Shown here piece after piece: positions 50,921 through 59,579 of a stretch of 64,000 nt of DNA; within the stretch, counting starts at the first letter, position 1; every line of letters starts with the position of its first letter. Below the pieces are notes generated by a model, which was not told the DNA's origin, made no database searches, and was given only the letters and a program-made list of their open reading frames with translations. Location of the stretch: contig JBBEBQ010000005.1 in NCBI GenBank assembly GCA_040882285.1, forward strand, positions 62,001 to 126,000, in the 5' to 3' direction. This DNA is from Gemmatimonadaceae bacterium (GTDB taxonomy: Bacteria > Gemmatimonadota > Gemmatimonadetes > Gemmatimonadales > Gemmatimonadaceae). A program made the translations under genes and the position numbers.

Positions 50921-51354
50921 CGATCCTCCTCTTCCGCCAATCTCTCTTGCACCAGGCGCGCAAGCTCTTCGAGCGCCTCATGGTCGGTTTCTGCCAGCAC
51001 GTCCACTAGCGAGGCCGTGACGAGGTCCCGACTGAAACCAAGGACGCCCTCGACGAGACGGCGCGAGACATACGTGTCGAATGCGGCGCGGGAATACCGT
51101 GCGCCGAAATGGAGCAGGCCGTCGCGGCGCACGCGCTTGACCAATGCTTTCGCGACGAGCTTGTTGAGCACAGTGACGACCGTCAGCAGTTGCACCGGGT
51201 GCTGCCGCGCCACGCGCTCATGAACGGCGCGCGCCGGTGCCTCGCACTCGATATCCCATAGTGCAATCATGACTTTGGCTTCGAGGTCGCCCAGCACCTT
51301 GGCTACGCCGCGCGCGTCGAGACGCAGCGTGGGCCGTAATCGCGGGGGCTTCAT
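50917..51354 (-). CDS. BlaI/MecI/CopY-family repressor
   Basis: 145 aa. Winged-helix pattern: LGDLEAKVMIALWDIECEAP, VARQHPVQLLTVVTVLNKLV, HFGARYSRAAFDTYVSRRLV. The C-terminal half (LVDVLAETDHEALEELARLV) is the dimerisation segment. Start ATG at 51354 overlaps the DUF4198 stop (ATGA); the longer form lacks homology. The CxCxxxxCxC copper motif of CopY is absent, so sensing would depend on the M56 partner. Confidence 0.9.
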   Translation of the reverse strand: MKPPRLRPTLRLDARGVAKVLGDLEAKVMIALWDIECEAPARAVHERVARQHPVQLLTVVTVLNKLVAKALVKRVRRDGLLHFGARYSRAAFDTYVSRRLVEGVLGFSRDLVTASLVDVLAETDHEALEELARLVQERLAEEEDR

Positions 51355-52247
51355 CGCAACGCGGCGTGAAACACGATGCTGACCCAGTGCGTGTCCCAAT
51401 CAGCGCCGGAGCCCGGCTCGGCGGGGGCGATGTGGATCCCGCGCACGTTCCAGAGCCCCGCCGCGCCCAGACGCACGACGATCTCACCGGACCGATCGGT
51501 CACGAGAGTCGTGTCGGGTGAAGTCACGACAGGCGACTCAAGGCTGGTCGCCGAGTGGACGACCGCCCCAGCCGTGAGACGCGCACCCTCGAGCGGCGCA
51601 CCTCTATATAGAAGTCGAAAGCGCAACGTGTCACCGCGCCGCGCGGCGGATGGATCACGCACGGGGAGGAGCTCCAAAGGATGGCCTGCAACTTCGGCAA
51701 ATGCGCGTGGGCCACCACGCCCGACCTGCACGAAAGTCTTCGCGTACTTCGCGTACCGCCGCGTCACGCTGTCCCGGCCAGCCAGCGTTCCGTCGGCCTC
51801 CAGACGTCGACGGGCTTCCGGCGCCCCCTCAAGCTCCAGGTATCGGAGAAAACTGCCGACGGATTCCCTGATGGAGCGTGGCTCGAGAGACACGGCGACG
51901 ACGTATTGCGCGGAGCGGCGTGGGCGATGCCGGAGTCGCAGCGACTTGCCGTCAATCGCCAAGCCTGTAATGCGATCGGCGCCGCCCTTTGATATCAGCC
52001 GCGCATCGGCAACCCGCTCGACGGCGACCGCAGACTCGCTCGTTGGAAAGCGGCTGCTGGTCTGGCCCCGAACCTCTACCATCCCGCCCTGCCTCGCGTG
52101 GAACGCGTTGGGGACGAGCCAGAAATCGTGCGCCCACGAAACGGTGCCAACCGTCATCGCCAACGTCAACACCACGAACACCGCGCGCACCGGGTACCAC
52201 CCGATCTTTGCTGTCGTTCGCGTCAGCCCGCGTGACAATAGTCGCAT
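51351..52247 (-). CDS. DUF4198-type secreted protein
   Basis: 298 aa. Signal peptide (VLTLAMTVGTVSWAHDFWLV); the mature N-terminus HDFWLVPNAFHARQGGMVEV is the DUF4198 hallmark (N-terminal His as in CopC-like metal binding). The C-terminus has Ig-like strands (HIAPAEPGSGADWDTHWVSI). Family proteins associate with metal transporters. A half-site TTTTATC lies 15 bp upstream. Confidence 0.85.
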   Translation of the reverse strand: MRLLSRGLTRTTAKIGWYPVRAVFVVLTLAMTVGTVSWAHDFWLVPNAFHARQGGMVEVRGQTSSRFPTSESAVAVERVADARLISKGGADRITGLAIDGKSLRLRHRPRRSAQYVVAVSLEPRSIRESVGSFLRYLELEGAPEARRRLEADGTLAGRDSVTRRYAKYAKTFVQVGRGGPRAFAEVAGHPLELLPVRDPSAARRGDTLRFRLLYRGAPLEGARLTAGAVVHSATSLESPVVTSPDTTLVTDRSGEIVVRLGAAGLWNVRGIHIAPAEPGSGADWDTHWVSIVFHAALR

Positions 52248-52339
52248 GGATCAAATCCCTGGATAAAAGGACAAGGCAGCTGGAATTACATGCCCGGGTG
52301 GCTTGCAGCGGCACCGGTCATGGTCGAGACGCGCGAGCG

Positions 52340-53947
52340 CTAGGGTTTCTTGGGCGGCGGCGGCATCGGCATCTTGCTGTGATCCATCCCCTCCATCGGA
52401 TCGGGCTTCGGCGCCGGACGCGCAGCAGCCGGCCGTGCCGCCGGTTTCCGCGCGGGCGTGCCGGTCCGCCGTGCAGGAGTCGAACGCGCGGGCGTCGCAC
52501 GCCGGGGTGCTGTCCGCGCGCGCGGAGCGGGGAGTGGCGCTGCCATCAGCGCCTCCAAGTGGGCTCTGTGCTCGGCGGGCATGTCCGCGATCATCTCGCG
52601 CATCATCCGGCTCAGCGTAGTGTCCGAGCGAATGTGGCGGCGCATCCCGGTGTCGGCCAGCATGCGCATGTGCAGCGCCATCACGTTTTCCGCGTGCCCG
52701 CCGGAATCGTGGCCCATCGCCGCGTGATCCATTCCGGCCATCCCCCCGGCACGGGAGCTATCAACGCCCGTCCGCGAGTGATCCATCCCCGCCATCGACG
52801 GAGTGGCGCCGGCGCGAGACGAGTCGTGTGCCATCCCCTGCATTCCGGCCATCCCCGGCATCGCGCCCATGGTGGAGTGATCCATTCCCGCCATCACTGC
52901 GCCACGCTCGACGGTCGGCGTGGGAAAGGCGGCGAGAAAGCCCAGGACGGGTCCACCCATGTTCTGGATTCCCATCATTCGCGCCATCGCCAGCCATTCG
53001 TCGCGCGTCTGAACGAAAGAGCTGTCGTCGCGATACCGGCGAGCCGCGAGCAGGATTTCGGCCCGCTTCCGCTCCCGAGGGACCGCGGGATTCGCGAGTA
53101 TGTCGGAAACCACGTCGTGCATCGAGTGAAGGTTGTCGAAAATGATCGCGGCTTCGGGATAGCGAGCTGTGAACAGCGGCGCGACCTCGGGGGTCATCGG
53201 CATGACGCGCGGCATCCATGTCGGCGGGTCCTCGATCATTTGCCGGAAGCGCGTCACGGTGGCGAGTACGCCCGTCTGCCGCTCGTCCTTGTTCTTCCCC
53301 GCCAGTAGCGGCTCGTATAGTCCTATCTGCAGCCAGTGGTAGGCCCAGATCAATCCGTTGAACTTGGGATAATTCTTTCGGAACGCCGTGGAGTACGGCT
53401 GGCCCTCCATTAGCTCCATCGTCTTCGGCATGGAGCTGAAAGCGAGATCGGGGCGGGACTTGTAGTACGCCACCATCTCTGCGACGAGCGCATCCTTTCG
53501 CTCGACAGGAATGCGCTCGTCCGCCCAGACGTCATATATCTGGCGGTGAAGCAGGTGCGCCCAATCGAACATCAGCTTGGCCTCTGGCGCCAGCTTCGCG
53601 TACTGGATCTCAATGGCCGATTCCTCCAATGGTACGTGCGGAGGATGGACGAGTATTTCCTTGGTGAGGCGATCGTACCATCTCACCTCTAGCTCGCTCA
53701 CCGGAGCATTGGGCTTGGTCCAAAGCGACTCATATAGTATGGCGTGTCCGAAATCGAATGCGTTGAACAGCTTCGCGCCGGCCGGATAGTTGTGCAGGAA
53801 CTGCCAGTTGAACTCCCCCGGCAGATAAAACTGCTCGTACGTGCGCGACCACTGTGCCCCGGCGGGAACGCTGAACGCCGCCGCGGCGAGCACTCCGAAA
53901 ATCGCGGTCCGGAGCCGGAGTGGCGCGGCTCCAAATTGAATACGCAT
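52340..53947 (-). CDS. Met/His-rich copper-island protein with MDHS repeats
   Basis: 535 aa with signal peptide. The N-terminal 330 residues (SRTYEQFYLPGEFNWQFLHN) form a domain I do not recognise. Residues about 330-430 contain MAGMDHSTMGAMPGMAGMQG, GMDHSRT, GMDHAAMGHDSGGHAE and MALHMRM. The C-terminal Ala/Pro/Arg-rich tail ends with GMDHSKMPMPPPPKKP. MxxM and MDHx clusters match copper-binding segments of PcoA/CopA and CopB. Gene lies 4 bp after the barrel gene. Confidence 0.85.
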   Translation of the reverse strand: MRIQFGAAPLRLRTAIFGVLAAAAFSVPAGAQWSRTYEQFYLPGEFNWQFLHNYPAGAKLFNAFDFGHAILYESLWTKPNAPVSELEVRWYDRLTKEILVHPPHVPLEESAIEIQYAKLAPEAKLMFDWAHLLHRQIYDVWADERIPVERKDALVAEMVAYYKSRPDLAFSSMPKTMELMEGQPYSTAFRKNYPKFNGLIWAYHWLQIGLYEPLLAGKNKDERQTGVLATVTRFRQMIEDPPTWMPRVMPMTPEVAPLFTARYPEAAIIFDNLHSMHDVVSDILANPAVPRERKRAEILLAARRYRDDSSFVQTRDEWLAMARMMGIQNMGGPVLGFLAAFPTPTVERGAVMAGMDHSTMGAMPGMAGMQGMAHDSSRAGATPSMAGMDHSRTGVDSSRAGGMAGMDHAAMGHDSGGHAENVMALHMRMLADTGMRRHIRSDTTLSRMMREMIADMPAEHRAHLEALMAAPLPAPRARTAPRRATPARSTPARRTGTPARKPAARPAAARPAPKPDPMEGMDHSKMPMPPPPKKP

Positions 53948-53951
53948 AGTC

Positions 53952-54776
53952 CTACCTCACCGCGCGACCGATCGGGAACAACGATCTGATCCCGAACGCA
54001 CGCGCCAATCCGAATGTGATGTGCCAAGCCTGCTCGTCGCCCGTAATCGCCTTTCCGACCCCGCCGTCTATGGAGATCGTCGGTGATACCTGATACCTGA
54101 CACCGGCGCCAATGCTCCACTCCGTGTCCTCGGCCTCGACGATCGGCTGCCGCGCGACCGTCTCCGCAGTGATCAACAGGGCCTTGAGCGGGAAAGTGCG
54201 ATCGACGGCGACGCCGGCCATCCAGCGCGACAGGTCCGGCGCGCCGAGCCGAACGGAGCCGGGGGCCGGCTCACTGCCGAAGGTGTATGCTCCGTTCAGG
54301 TGGAAGCGAGCCCATGACAGCGAACGCGTCGCAATCCCCTTCACGGTCCCATACGTGTCCTCGTGCGCCAGCGACCCGACGGGGAAAAGGACTTCAGCCG
54401 CCACGCCGAGGGCAGGAATGGAAGTTTCCGCATTGAGATTATGCAGCGCGGAAAAGGTAATGCCGCTCAAGCCGGCGTTGCGCGCGCCGCCGCCGGCATC
54501 CGCATAGGCGATCGGGAAGCCAAGCTCGACATGAGTACGGGGAAATATCCCGTACGCGATCTCAGGCTCCACCTCCCAGCTGTACAATCCCCCGCGCGCG
54601 CGCTCGAGCCGCAGGGGCGCTAACTGCAGTTCAAAGGCGTAGCGCTCCGTCGCATAGGCGTCCTCGACCGTGATCGGACGACCCGCATCGGTGTTGTAAT
54701 AGTCGGTTTGTGCTGCGGCCGGGACCGCGGCGAGGCAGGACGTCATGGCAATCAGGCAAGAAACGCGGAGACTCAT
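53952..54776 (-). CDS. Outer-membrane beta-barrel protein of the copper operon
   Basis: 274 aa with signal peptide (LIAMTSCLAAVPAAAQTDYY). Alternating-hydrophobicity strands (RYAFELQLAPLRL, EPEIAYGIFPRTHVELGFPI, EWSIGAGVRYQVSPTISIDG). First gene of the minus-strand copper transcript, 37 bp from the candidate operator. Function within the family is unknown; a role in copper efflux or binding is inferred from context. Confidence 0.75.
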   Translation of the reverse strand: MSLRVSCLIAMTSCLAAVPAAAQTDYYNTDAGRPITVEDAYATERYAFELQLAPLRLERARGGLYSWEVEPEIAYGIFPRTHVELGFPIAYADAGGGARNAGLSGITFSALHNLNAETSIPALGVAAEVLFPVGSLAHEDTYGTVKGIATRSLSWARFHLNGAYTFGSEPAPGSVRLGAPDLSRWMAGVAVDRTFPLKALLITAETVARQPIVEAEDTEWSIGAGVRYQVSPTISIDGGVGKAITGDEQAWHITFGLARAFGIRSLFPIGRAVR

Positions 54777-54812
54777 GGCATTTGGAAAGGGTAGACCAGC
54801 CCGGTACGCACC

Positions 54813-54829
54813 TTTTATGCCGGATAAAG
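54813..54829. promoter_or_regulatory. Candidate operator of the copper island, site 2
   Basis: TTTTATG-CCG-GATAAAG, an imperfect copy of site 1 at 47505. It lies 37 bp upstream of the barrel gene start and is flanked by GCACC. In the + direction the 14 bases GCACsTTTTATGCC are shared by both sites. Confidence 0.68.
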
Positions 54830-54994
54830 CTAACCCTCGCAGTGAGCTATTTGGAACCCCTGAGCCCGCCGGCGACGCTCGCTCTCACAGTCACCACGGT
54901 GATACTTTTTCTCCGTGACCAACCCCGCGCACGAGTCTGCCTGCGCTCCGCGGAGCACCGCCGGAGCGAGGCGCCCTCTAGCCGAAAACTCGCC

Positions 54995-55669
54995 ATGTGC
55001 TTCTCCGCCACCGCGAGTTTCGTAGCCGGCGCGTCGTTGTCCGCCGTTGGCGTGGTGACCATCGCGAAAGCGGAGCGCCGATCCGAGCTCCCTTTCGCTG
55101 CGATCCCCCTGCTGTTCGGAATCCAGCAGCTCGTCGAGGGAGTCATCTGGCTCACCTTTAGGCACGACGCGCCGCTGCTCAAGCAGATGATGACCAATAC
55201 CTATTCGGTCTTCTCGCACGTGCTATGGCCCATCTACGTCCCGTTCGCGATCGGCTTCCTCGACGCTACGCCGTGGCGCAAGAAGACGCTGCTTGCGTTC
55301 CAGGCCGCGGGAATCGTGGTGGGACTCTATCTGCTGTATTCGCTCGCGGCCCGACCGATCGACGCGCAGGTCATCGGCAAGCACATCGTATACGTATCGC
55401 CGCACTTCTACCTCCCGGCAGTGATGGTGCTCTACCTCGCGGCAACCTGCGTCAGCTGCTTCTTCTCTAGCCATCGCTTCGTGAACCTCTTCGGAGCCCT
55501 CGCGCTGATCTCCTTTATCGCGGCCTACTTCTTTCACGCGAGCGCCCTGGTGTCGATCTGGTGTTTCTTTGCGGCGATCCTGAGCGTGCTCATCTATCTC
55601 CACCTGCGGTATCGGCACCTCGGGGGCTTTCCGCCGCCTCACCCGGCGCAACCTCACCCGGGCACATAG
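54995..55669 (+). CDS. DUF6629-family membrane protein
   Basis: 224 aa. Starts MCFSATASFVAGASLSAVGV, the usual N-terminus of this family, and has about seven helices (IPLLFGIQQLVEGVIWLTF, PAVMVLYLAATCVSCFFSS). Function unknown. The 3' end overlaps the cyclopropane synthase tail to tail by 16 bp. Confidence 0.85.
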   Translation: MCFSATASFVAGASLSAVGVVTIAKAERRSELPFAAIPLLFGIQQLVEGVIWLTFRHDAPLLKQMMTNTYSVFSHVLWPIYVPFAIGFLDATPWRKKTLLAFQAAGIVVGLYLLYSLAARPIDAQVIGKHIVYVSPHFYLPAVMVLYLAATCVSCFFSSHRFVNLFGALALISFIAAYFFHASALVSIWCFFAAILSVLIYLHLRYRHLGGFPPPHPAQPHPGT

Positions 55670-57078
55670 AGATCCGCCCGGGTCGGCGGCAGGTTGCAGG
55701 AGCCGTCCGGAGTCGCGCGCGAGAACAGGAGCTGCACGACGCCGATGCGCGCTGTCGCGAACGCGCGCGCGGATGCCGCCATGTACAAGCGCCAGATCCG
55801 GTATCGCTCCGCTCCGACCAGCGCGACGGCACTCGATGAATGCTCCTCGAGCCGGGCGACCCAGTGGCGCAGCGTGCGCGCGTAATGCTCGCGCAGGCTC
55901 TCCACGTCACGCGTCTCGAACCCGGCCGCTTCGGCGGCCGCCACCGCCTGGCTCAACGTAGAGAGGGAGCCGTCGGGGAAGACGTACCGATCCATGAACC
56001 TCCCGCCACGCCACGCGAGGTGGGCGACCCGCTTCGCGAGCGTGCGCGGCACGGCGCGTTCGAGCGTGACGATACCGTGGTTCAGGAACAGCCCGCCCGG
56101 CCGCGTGAGGCGGCGGGCGGCGGCGAAATATGTCGGGAGCTGCGCTGCGCCGACGTGCTCGAACATGCCCACGCTCACGACTTTGTCATAAGCGGCAGCA
56201 AGCGGCAGACTCCGATAGTCAGCCACGTCTACGCGGCAGCGGTTTGACAATCCATCCGCGGTGATACGTTCGCGCGCGAATGCCGCCTGGGCGTGGCTGA
56301 GCGTGATCCCGTGAGCCTCGACTCCGTAGTTGCGAACGGCGTGGCGGATCAATCCGCCCCACCCGCAGCCGATGTCGAGGAGCGACTCACCCGGCCGGAG
56401 GCGCAGTTTCCGGCAGACGAGGTCGAGCTTGTGCCGTTGCGCGTCATCCAGATCGTCCACACCGTCCGCGAAGTAACCGCAGGAGTAGACGAAATCCGCG
56501 TCGAGCCAGAGGGAGTAGAACTCGTTGCCGACATCGTAGTGATGTTCGATCGCGGCTGCGTCGCGCCGCCGAGTGTGACGCCGCCCGAGCAGCGAGCGCC
56601 GCTGGCTGGCGCCGGCCGATGTCTCCGCCGCCGCGGCGGGCTTCGCGCGCGGAAGACGGAGCAGGAGCCCTGCGAGCCGCGCGAGTCGTCGCGCGGAGCG
56701 GAGCCGCTCCGCGACCGCTCCGGTTAGTACCGCGGCGGCTTCGACGTTCCCCTCGACACTCACGTCGCCGCGAACGAACGCCTCTCCGAGCGCGAGCTCC
56801 GAGGGCGGCCAGAACATGCGGCGCAGCGTCGCGGCGTGGTGCAGCACCAGCGTAAACGGCTCGCGCCCGGCTGTCATTCCGTGCTCGGTCTCCCCCGTCC
56901 AGTAGCGAACCGCGAACGCGCGGGCGCCTGGCGGGCCAAAAAGCTCTTCCATGACGGCGCGGCTGAGCAACACATGCCGGTCGGTCGAAAAAAGAGGTCG
57001 TGCCTGTTCCGTCGCGTCCGCGCGTAAAGCATCTGCGTGTTCGACCAGTGACTGATTGAATGCGCCCGTTCCGTTCAT
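55654..57078 (-). CDS. Cyclopropane-fatty-acyl-phospholipid synthase
   Basis: 474 aa. SAM-dependent methyltransferase fold (ESLLDIGCGWGGLIRHAVRN), substrate region EHHYDVGNEFYSLWLDADFV and YSCGYFADGVDD, later GMFEHVGAAQLPTYF. Adds a methylene group to membrane lipid double bonds. An ATG at 57078 with GGAG 9-12 nt before it is preferred over a GTG at 57105. Somewhat longer N-terminal region than E. coli Cfa. Confidence 0.93.
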   Translation of the reverse strand: MNGTGAFNQSLVEHADALRADATEQARPLFSTDRHVLLSRAVMEELFGPPGARAFAVRYWTGETEHGMTAGREPFTLVLHHAATLRRMFWPPSELALGEAFVRGDVSVEGNVEAAAVLTGAVAERLRSARRLARLAGLLLRLPRAKPAAAAETSAGASQRRSLLGRRHTRRRDAAAIEHHYDVGNEFYSLWLDADFVYSCGYFADGVDDLDDAQRHKLDLVCRKLRLRPGESLLDIGCGWGGLIRHAVRNYGVEAHGITLSHAQAAFARERITADGLSNRCRVDVADYRSLPLAAAYDKVVSVGMFEHVGAAQLPTYFAAARRLTRPGGLFLNHGIVTLERAVPRTLAKRVAHLAWRGGRFMDRYVFPDGSLSTLSQAVAAAEAAGFETRDVESLREHYARTLRHWVARLEEHSSSAVALVGAERYRIWRLYMAASARAFATARIGVVQLLFSRATPDGSCNLPPTRADLYVPG

Positions 57079-57126
57079 ATGCCCTTGCTCCGAGTGTTGG
57101 GTCACGCAGACGCGCCCGGGGGCGCC

Positions 57127-58053
57127 CTATCCGGGTCGCCCGTCGGAGACGGCGTACCGGGCGTCAACCGCGCCCGCAAGCTCCGAGGAAAGATCGATGG
57201 CGTTGGATGGGTGCGGGATCGTATTACAGCTGACGATCCGTGCCGCGCCCGCCCGCCGCAGCTCGTCGTAGGCGCCGGCGACGAACACCGGATGAACCGC
57301 GACGCACACGGGCGCAGCCACGCCCTCGCGCTGAAGATGGTGCACGGTCTCGATCATCGTTCGCGCCGTCGAGACGATGTCGTCGACGAGGACCGGCGTA
57401 TGATCGCGCCATCGGCTCAGGTCTGGAACTGTGACCGAGACGTCACGATCGCCGCGCCGAACCTTCTGCAGCACAACCGAGGGCGCGCCTGCCGCCTCGG
57501 CTACCGCGGCCACCCACTGCGCGCTCTCCTCATCGGGACCGATCAACAGCGGGCGCTGGACATTGGACCGAATCCACCCGGCTACGTGCGGCGCCGCGCG
57601 AACGACTTCGGCGGGAATGCTGTAGATCTCGGACAGCGAGGCCCGCCGGTGAAGATGCGGATCCACGGTGACAAGCCAGTCGACGGCCCGGGATAGCAGC
57701 GCGGCGAAGTACGCCGACGTCACTCCTTCCCCGTCGATGAAGCGCCGGTCCTGCCGCATGTAGGCCAGGTACGGCGCGATGAGGCCGACGCTGGCCGCGC
57801 CAAGGTCCCGCGCCGTCTCCACCAGAAATAGCAGCGGCAAGACCTTATCGTCGGGGCGATCGAGCGTACAGACGATCGCCACGGCACGGCCGGCGATGGG
57901 CGTGTTGATGCGCACGTAACTCTCGCCGTCGGGGAAACGGCGGAAAGCGACAGTCTCGCGCCCAGGCGGATCCGGAACAAAGTGGCCGAGCGCCGCCTCC
58001 AGCGCATCACACATTTTCTCGTTGCCCGGAAGCGGGAGCAGCAGAAGCCTCAT
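57127..58053 (-). CDS. Ribose-phosphate pyrophosphokinase-like protein
   Basis: 308 aa. Prs layout: RFPDGESYVRIN, YLAYMRQDRRFIDGE, VDPHLHRR, and the PRPP-loop PVLVDDIVSTARTMIETVHH (canonical VDDIxxTGGT, here TARTM). The family makes PRPP from ribose 5-phosphate. Overlaps the phosphorylase gene by 4 bp. The diverged PRPP loop and operon context suggest a specialised enzyme. Confidence 0.85.
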   Translation of the reverse strand: MRLLLLPLPGNEKMCDALEAALGHFVPDPPGRETVAFRRFPDGESYVRINTPIAGRAVAIVCTLDRPDDKVLPLLFLVETARDLGAASVGLIAPYLAYMRQDRRFIDGEGVTSAYFAALLSRAVDWLVTVDPHLHRRASLSEIYSIPAEVVRAAPHVAGWIRSNVQRPLLIGPDEESAQWVAAVAEAAGAPSVVLQKVRRGDRDVSVTVPDLSRWRDHTPVLVDDIVSTARTMIETVHHLQREGVAAPVCVAVHPVFVAGAYDELRRAGAARIVSCNTIPHPSNAIDLSSELAGAVDARYAVSDGRPG

Positions 58054-59579
58054 GTGTCTTGGGCTCCGATGACAAGGATGTCGCTGTTACCGGCCACATA
58101 GGCTAGCGCGTATTCGAGCTCGCCCGGCGACTCCGCGTGCAGCGTGAAGAGGGGTTGCCCGGCCGCGACCGAATCACTGAGCCGCACGTGGAGCTCCATG
58201 CCGGCCGACTTGGCGGCCGGCGCGCCGGCCAGCTTCGCGGCGAGCGCGAGCCGGCGATTGTCGATCGAGGTGAGGACACCGTCGCGAGCAGCCTCCACCG
58301 CATGACGGTACGCGGCGACCGGCGGCTCACGCATTCCACCCTGCGCCTCGCAGATCGCCTCGAATTTCCGTAGCGCGCGCCCGGAATGGAGTAGCTCCCC
58401 CGCAATCGGCTCCCCCGCCCCCGGCACCAGGCCGCGGCCGACCTCGATGATGCGGCCGGCGAGCACGAGCGCGCGGTCGCGGAGGTCGGCCGGAGCGGCG
58501 GGTTCGCCGCGCAGCACCGTGAGCACGTCCCGGGCTTCGAGCGCGGGGCCGATCCCCCGACCCACCGGCTGCGACCCATCGCCTTCGCACACTTCCACCG
58601 TCAACCCGATTTCCCGTCCCACTGCAGTCAGGATCGCGCCGAGCGTCCTGGCTGCGTCGCTGCTTCGCACCTTTGCCGTCGGGCCGACGGGCATGTCGAT
58701 CACGACGTGCGTCGAGCCGGCCGCCGCCTTCTTCGATAGCACCGACGCGACCAGCTGGCCGTCGCTGTCGAGGTTGAGCGGCCGCTCGATGCGAATGATC
58801 GCGTCGTCCGCCGGGCTCAATCGCACCGCGCCACTCCAGACTATGCAGCCGCCCTCCCGCTCGACCACGCGCCGCATTCCCGCAATGTCGAGCGCGACCG
58901 GCGCAACGGTCTCCATCGCATCCGCGGTCCCGGCAGGTGACGTAATCGCGCGGGACGACGTCTTGGGCATGACCAGTCCCGCCGCGGTCACGATGGGCAC
59001 GACGAGCATCGTCGTCCGATTGCCCGGAAGTCCTCCCACGGAGTGCTTGTCCACCACGACCGGATGCGTCCAGGTGAGCCGGTCGCCGACCTCGATCATC
59101 GCCCTGGTAAGCGCGACCGTTTCGCCGAAGTCCAACCGGCCGCCGGCGCAGGCAGCGACGAACGCGGTGAGCTCGATGGCCGAGTACCGCCCGGCGACTA
59201 TGTCGCGTATGATGGGCGCGAAATCACCCGCTGCGAGTCGCTCGCCATACAGCTTTCTGCGCACGAGCGCGAGCGACGTAACCGGCCGCGGGTGGGAAGC
59301 GGCGACATTATCCCCCTCCTCGACGCCGAGAATCGCCCACGCGGCGTCGGAGAGGCTCACTTCGTCGGGCGCCAGCAGCGATCCGGTGACAACGTTGAGT
59401 GTGGCGATCACCGACCGGCCGCCGAACGAGACCAGCACGCGAGCCTGCGCGGACCATCCCTCGGAGCGGCACACCGGACAGTCCGCGGCCATGTACACGA
59501 CCGGCTCCTGGTATGTATCGATGCCGAGCCGCCGCAATCGCAGTGAGCTGGCCGTATGCTCCCGCGCCACTGCTGTCAC
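58050..59579 (-). CDS. Thymidine phosphorylase-family (AMP phosphorylase-type) enzyme
   Basis: 509 aa. An ~90-residue extra N-terminal domain with YMAADCPVCRSEGWSAQARV is the trait of archaeal-type/bacterial AMP (NMP) phosphorylases rather than DeoA (440 aa). Catalytic regions: DKHSVGGLPGNRTT, KTSSRAITSPAGTADAMETV, SKKAAAGSTHVVIDMPVGPT. These enzymes split NMP into base and ribose 1,5-bisphosphate. Overlaps both neighbours (ATGA). Confidence 0.88.
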   Translation of the reverse strand: MTAVAREHTASSLRLRRLGIDTYQEPVVYMAADCPVCRSEGWSAQARVLVSFGGRSVIATLNVVTGSLLAPDEVSLSDAAWAILGVEEGDNVAASHPRPVTSLALVRRKLYGERLAAGDFAPIIRDIVAGRYSAIELTAFVAACAGGRLDFGETVALTRAMIEVGDRLTWTHPVVVDKHSVGGLPGNRTTMLVVPIVTAAGLVMPKTSSRAITSPAGTADAMETVAPVALDIAGMRRVVEREGGCIVWSGAVRLSPADDAIIRIERPLNLDSDGQLVASVLSKKAAAGSTHVVIDMPVGPTAKVRSSDAARTLGAILTAVGREIGLTVEVCEGDGSQPVGRGIGPALEARDVLTVLRGEPAAPADLRDRALVLAGRIIEVGRGLVPGAGEPIAGELLHSGRALRKFEAICEAQGGMREPPVAAYRHAVEAARDGVLTSIDNRRLALAAKLAGAPAAKSAGMELHVRLSDSVAAGQPLFTLHAESPGELEYALAYVAGNSDILVIGAQDT

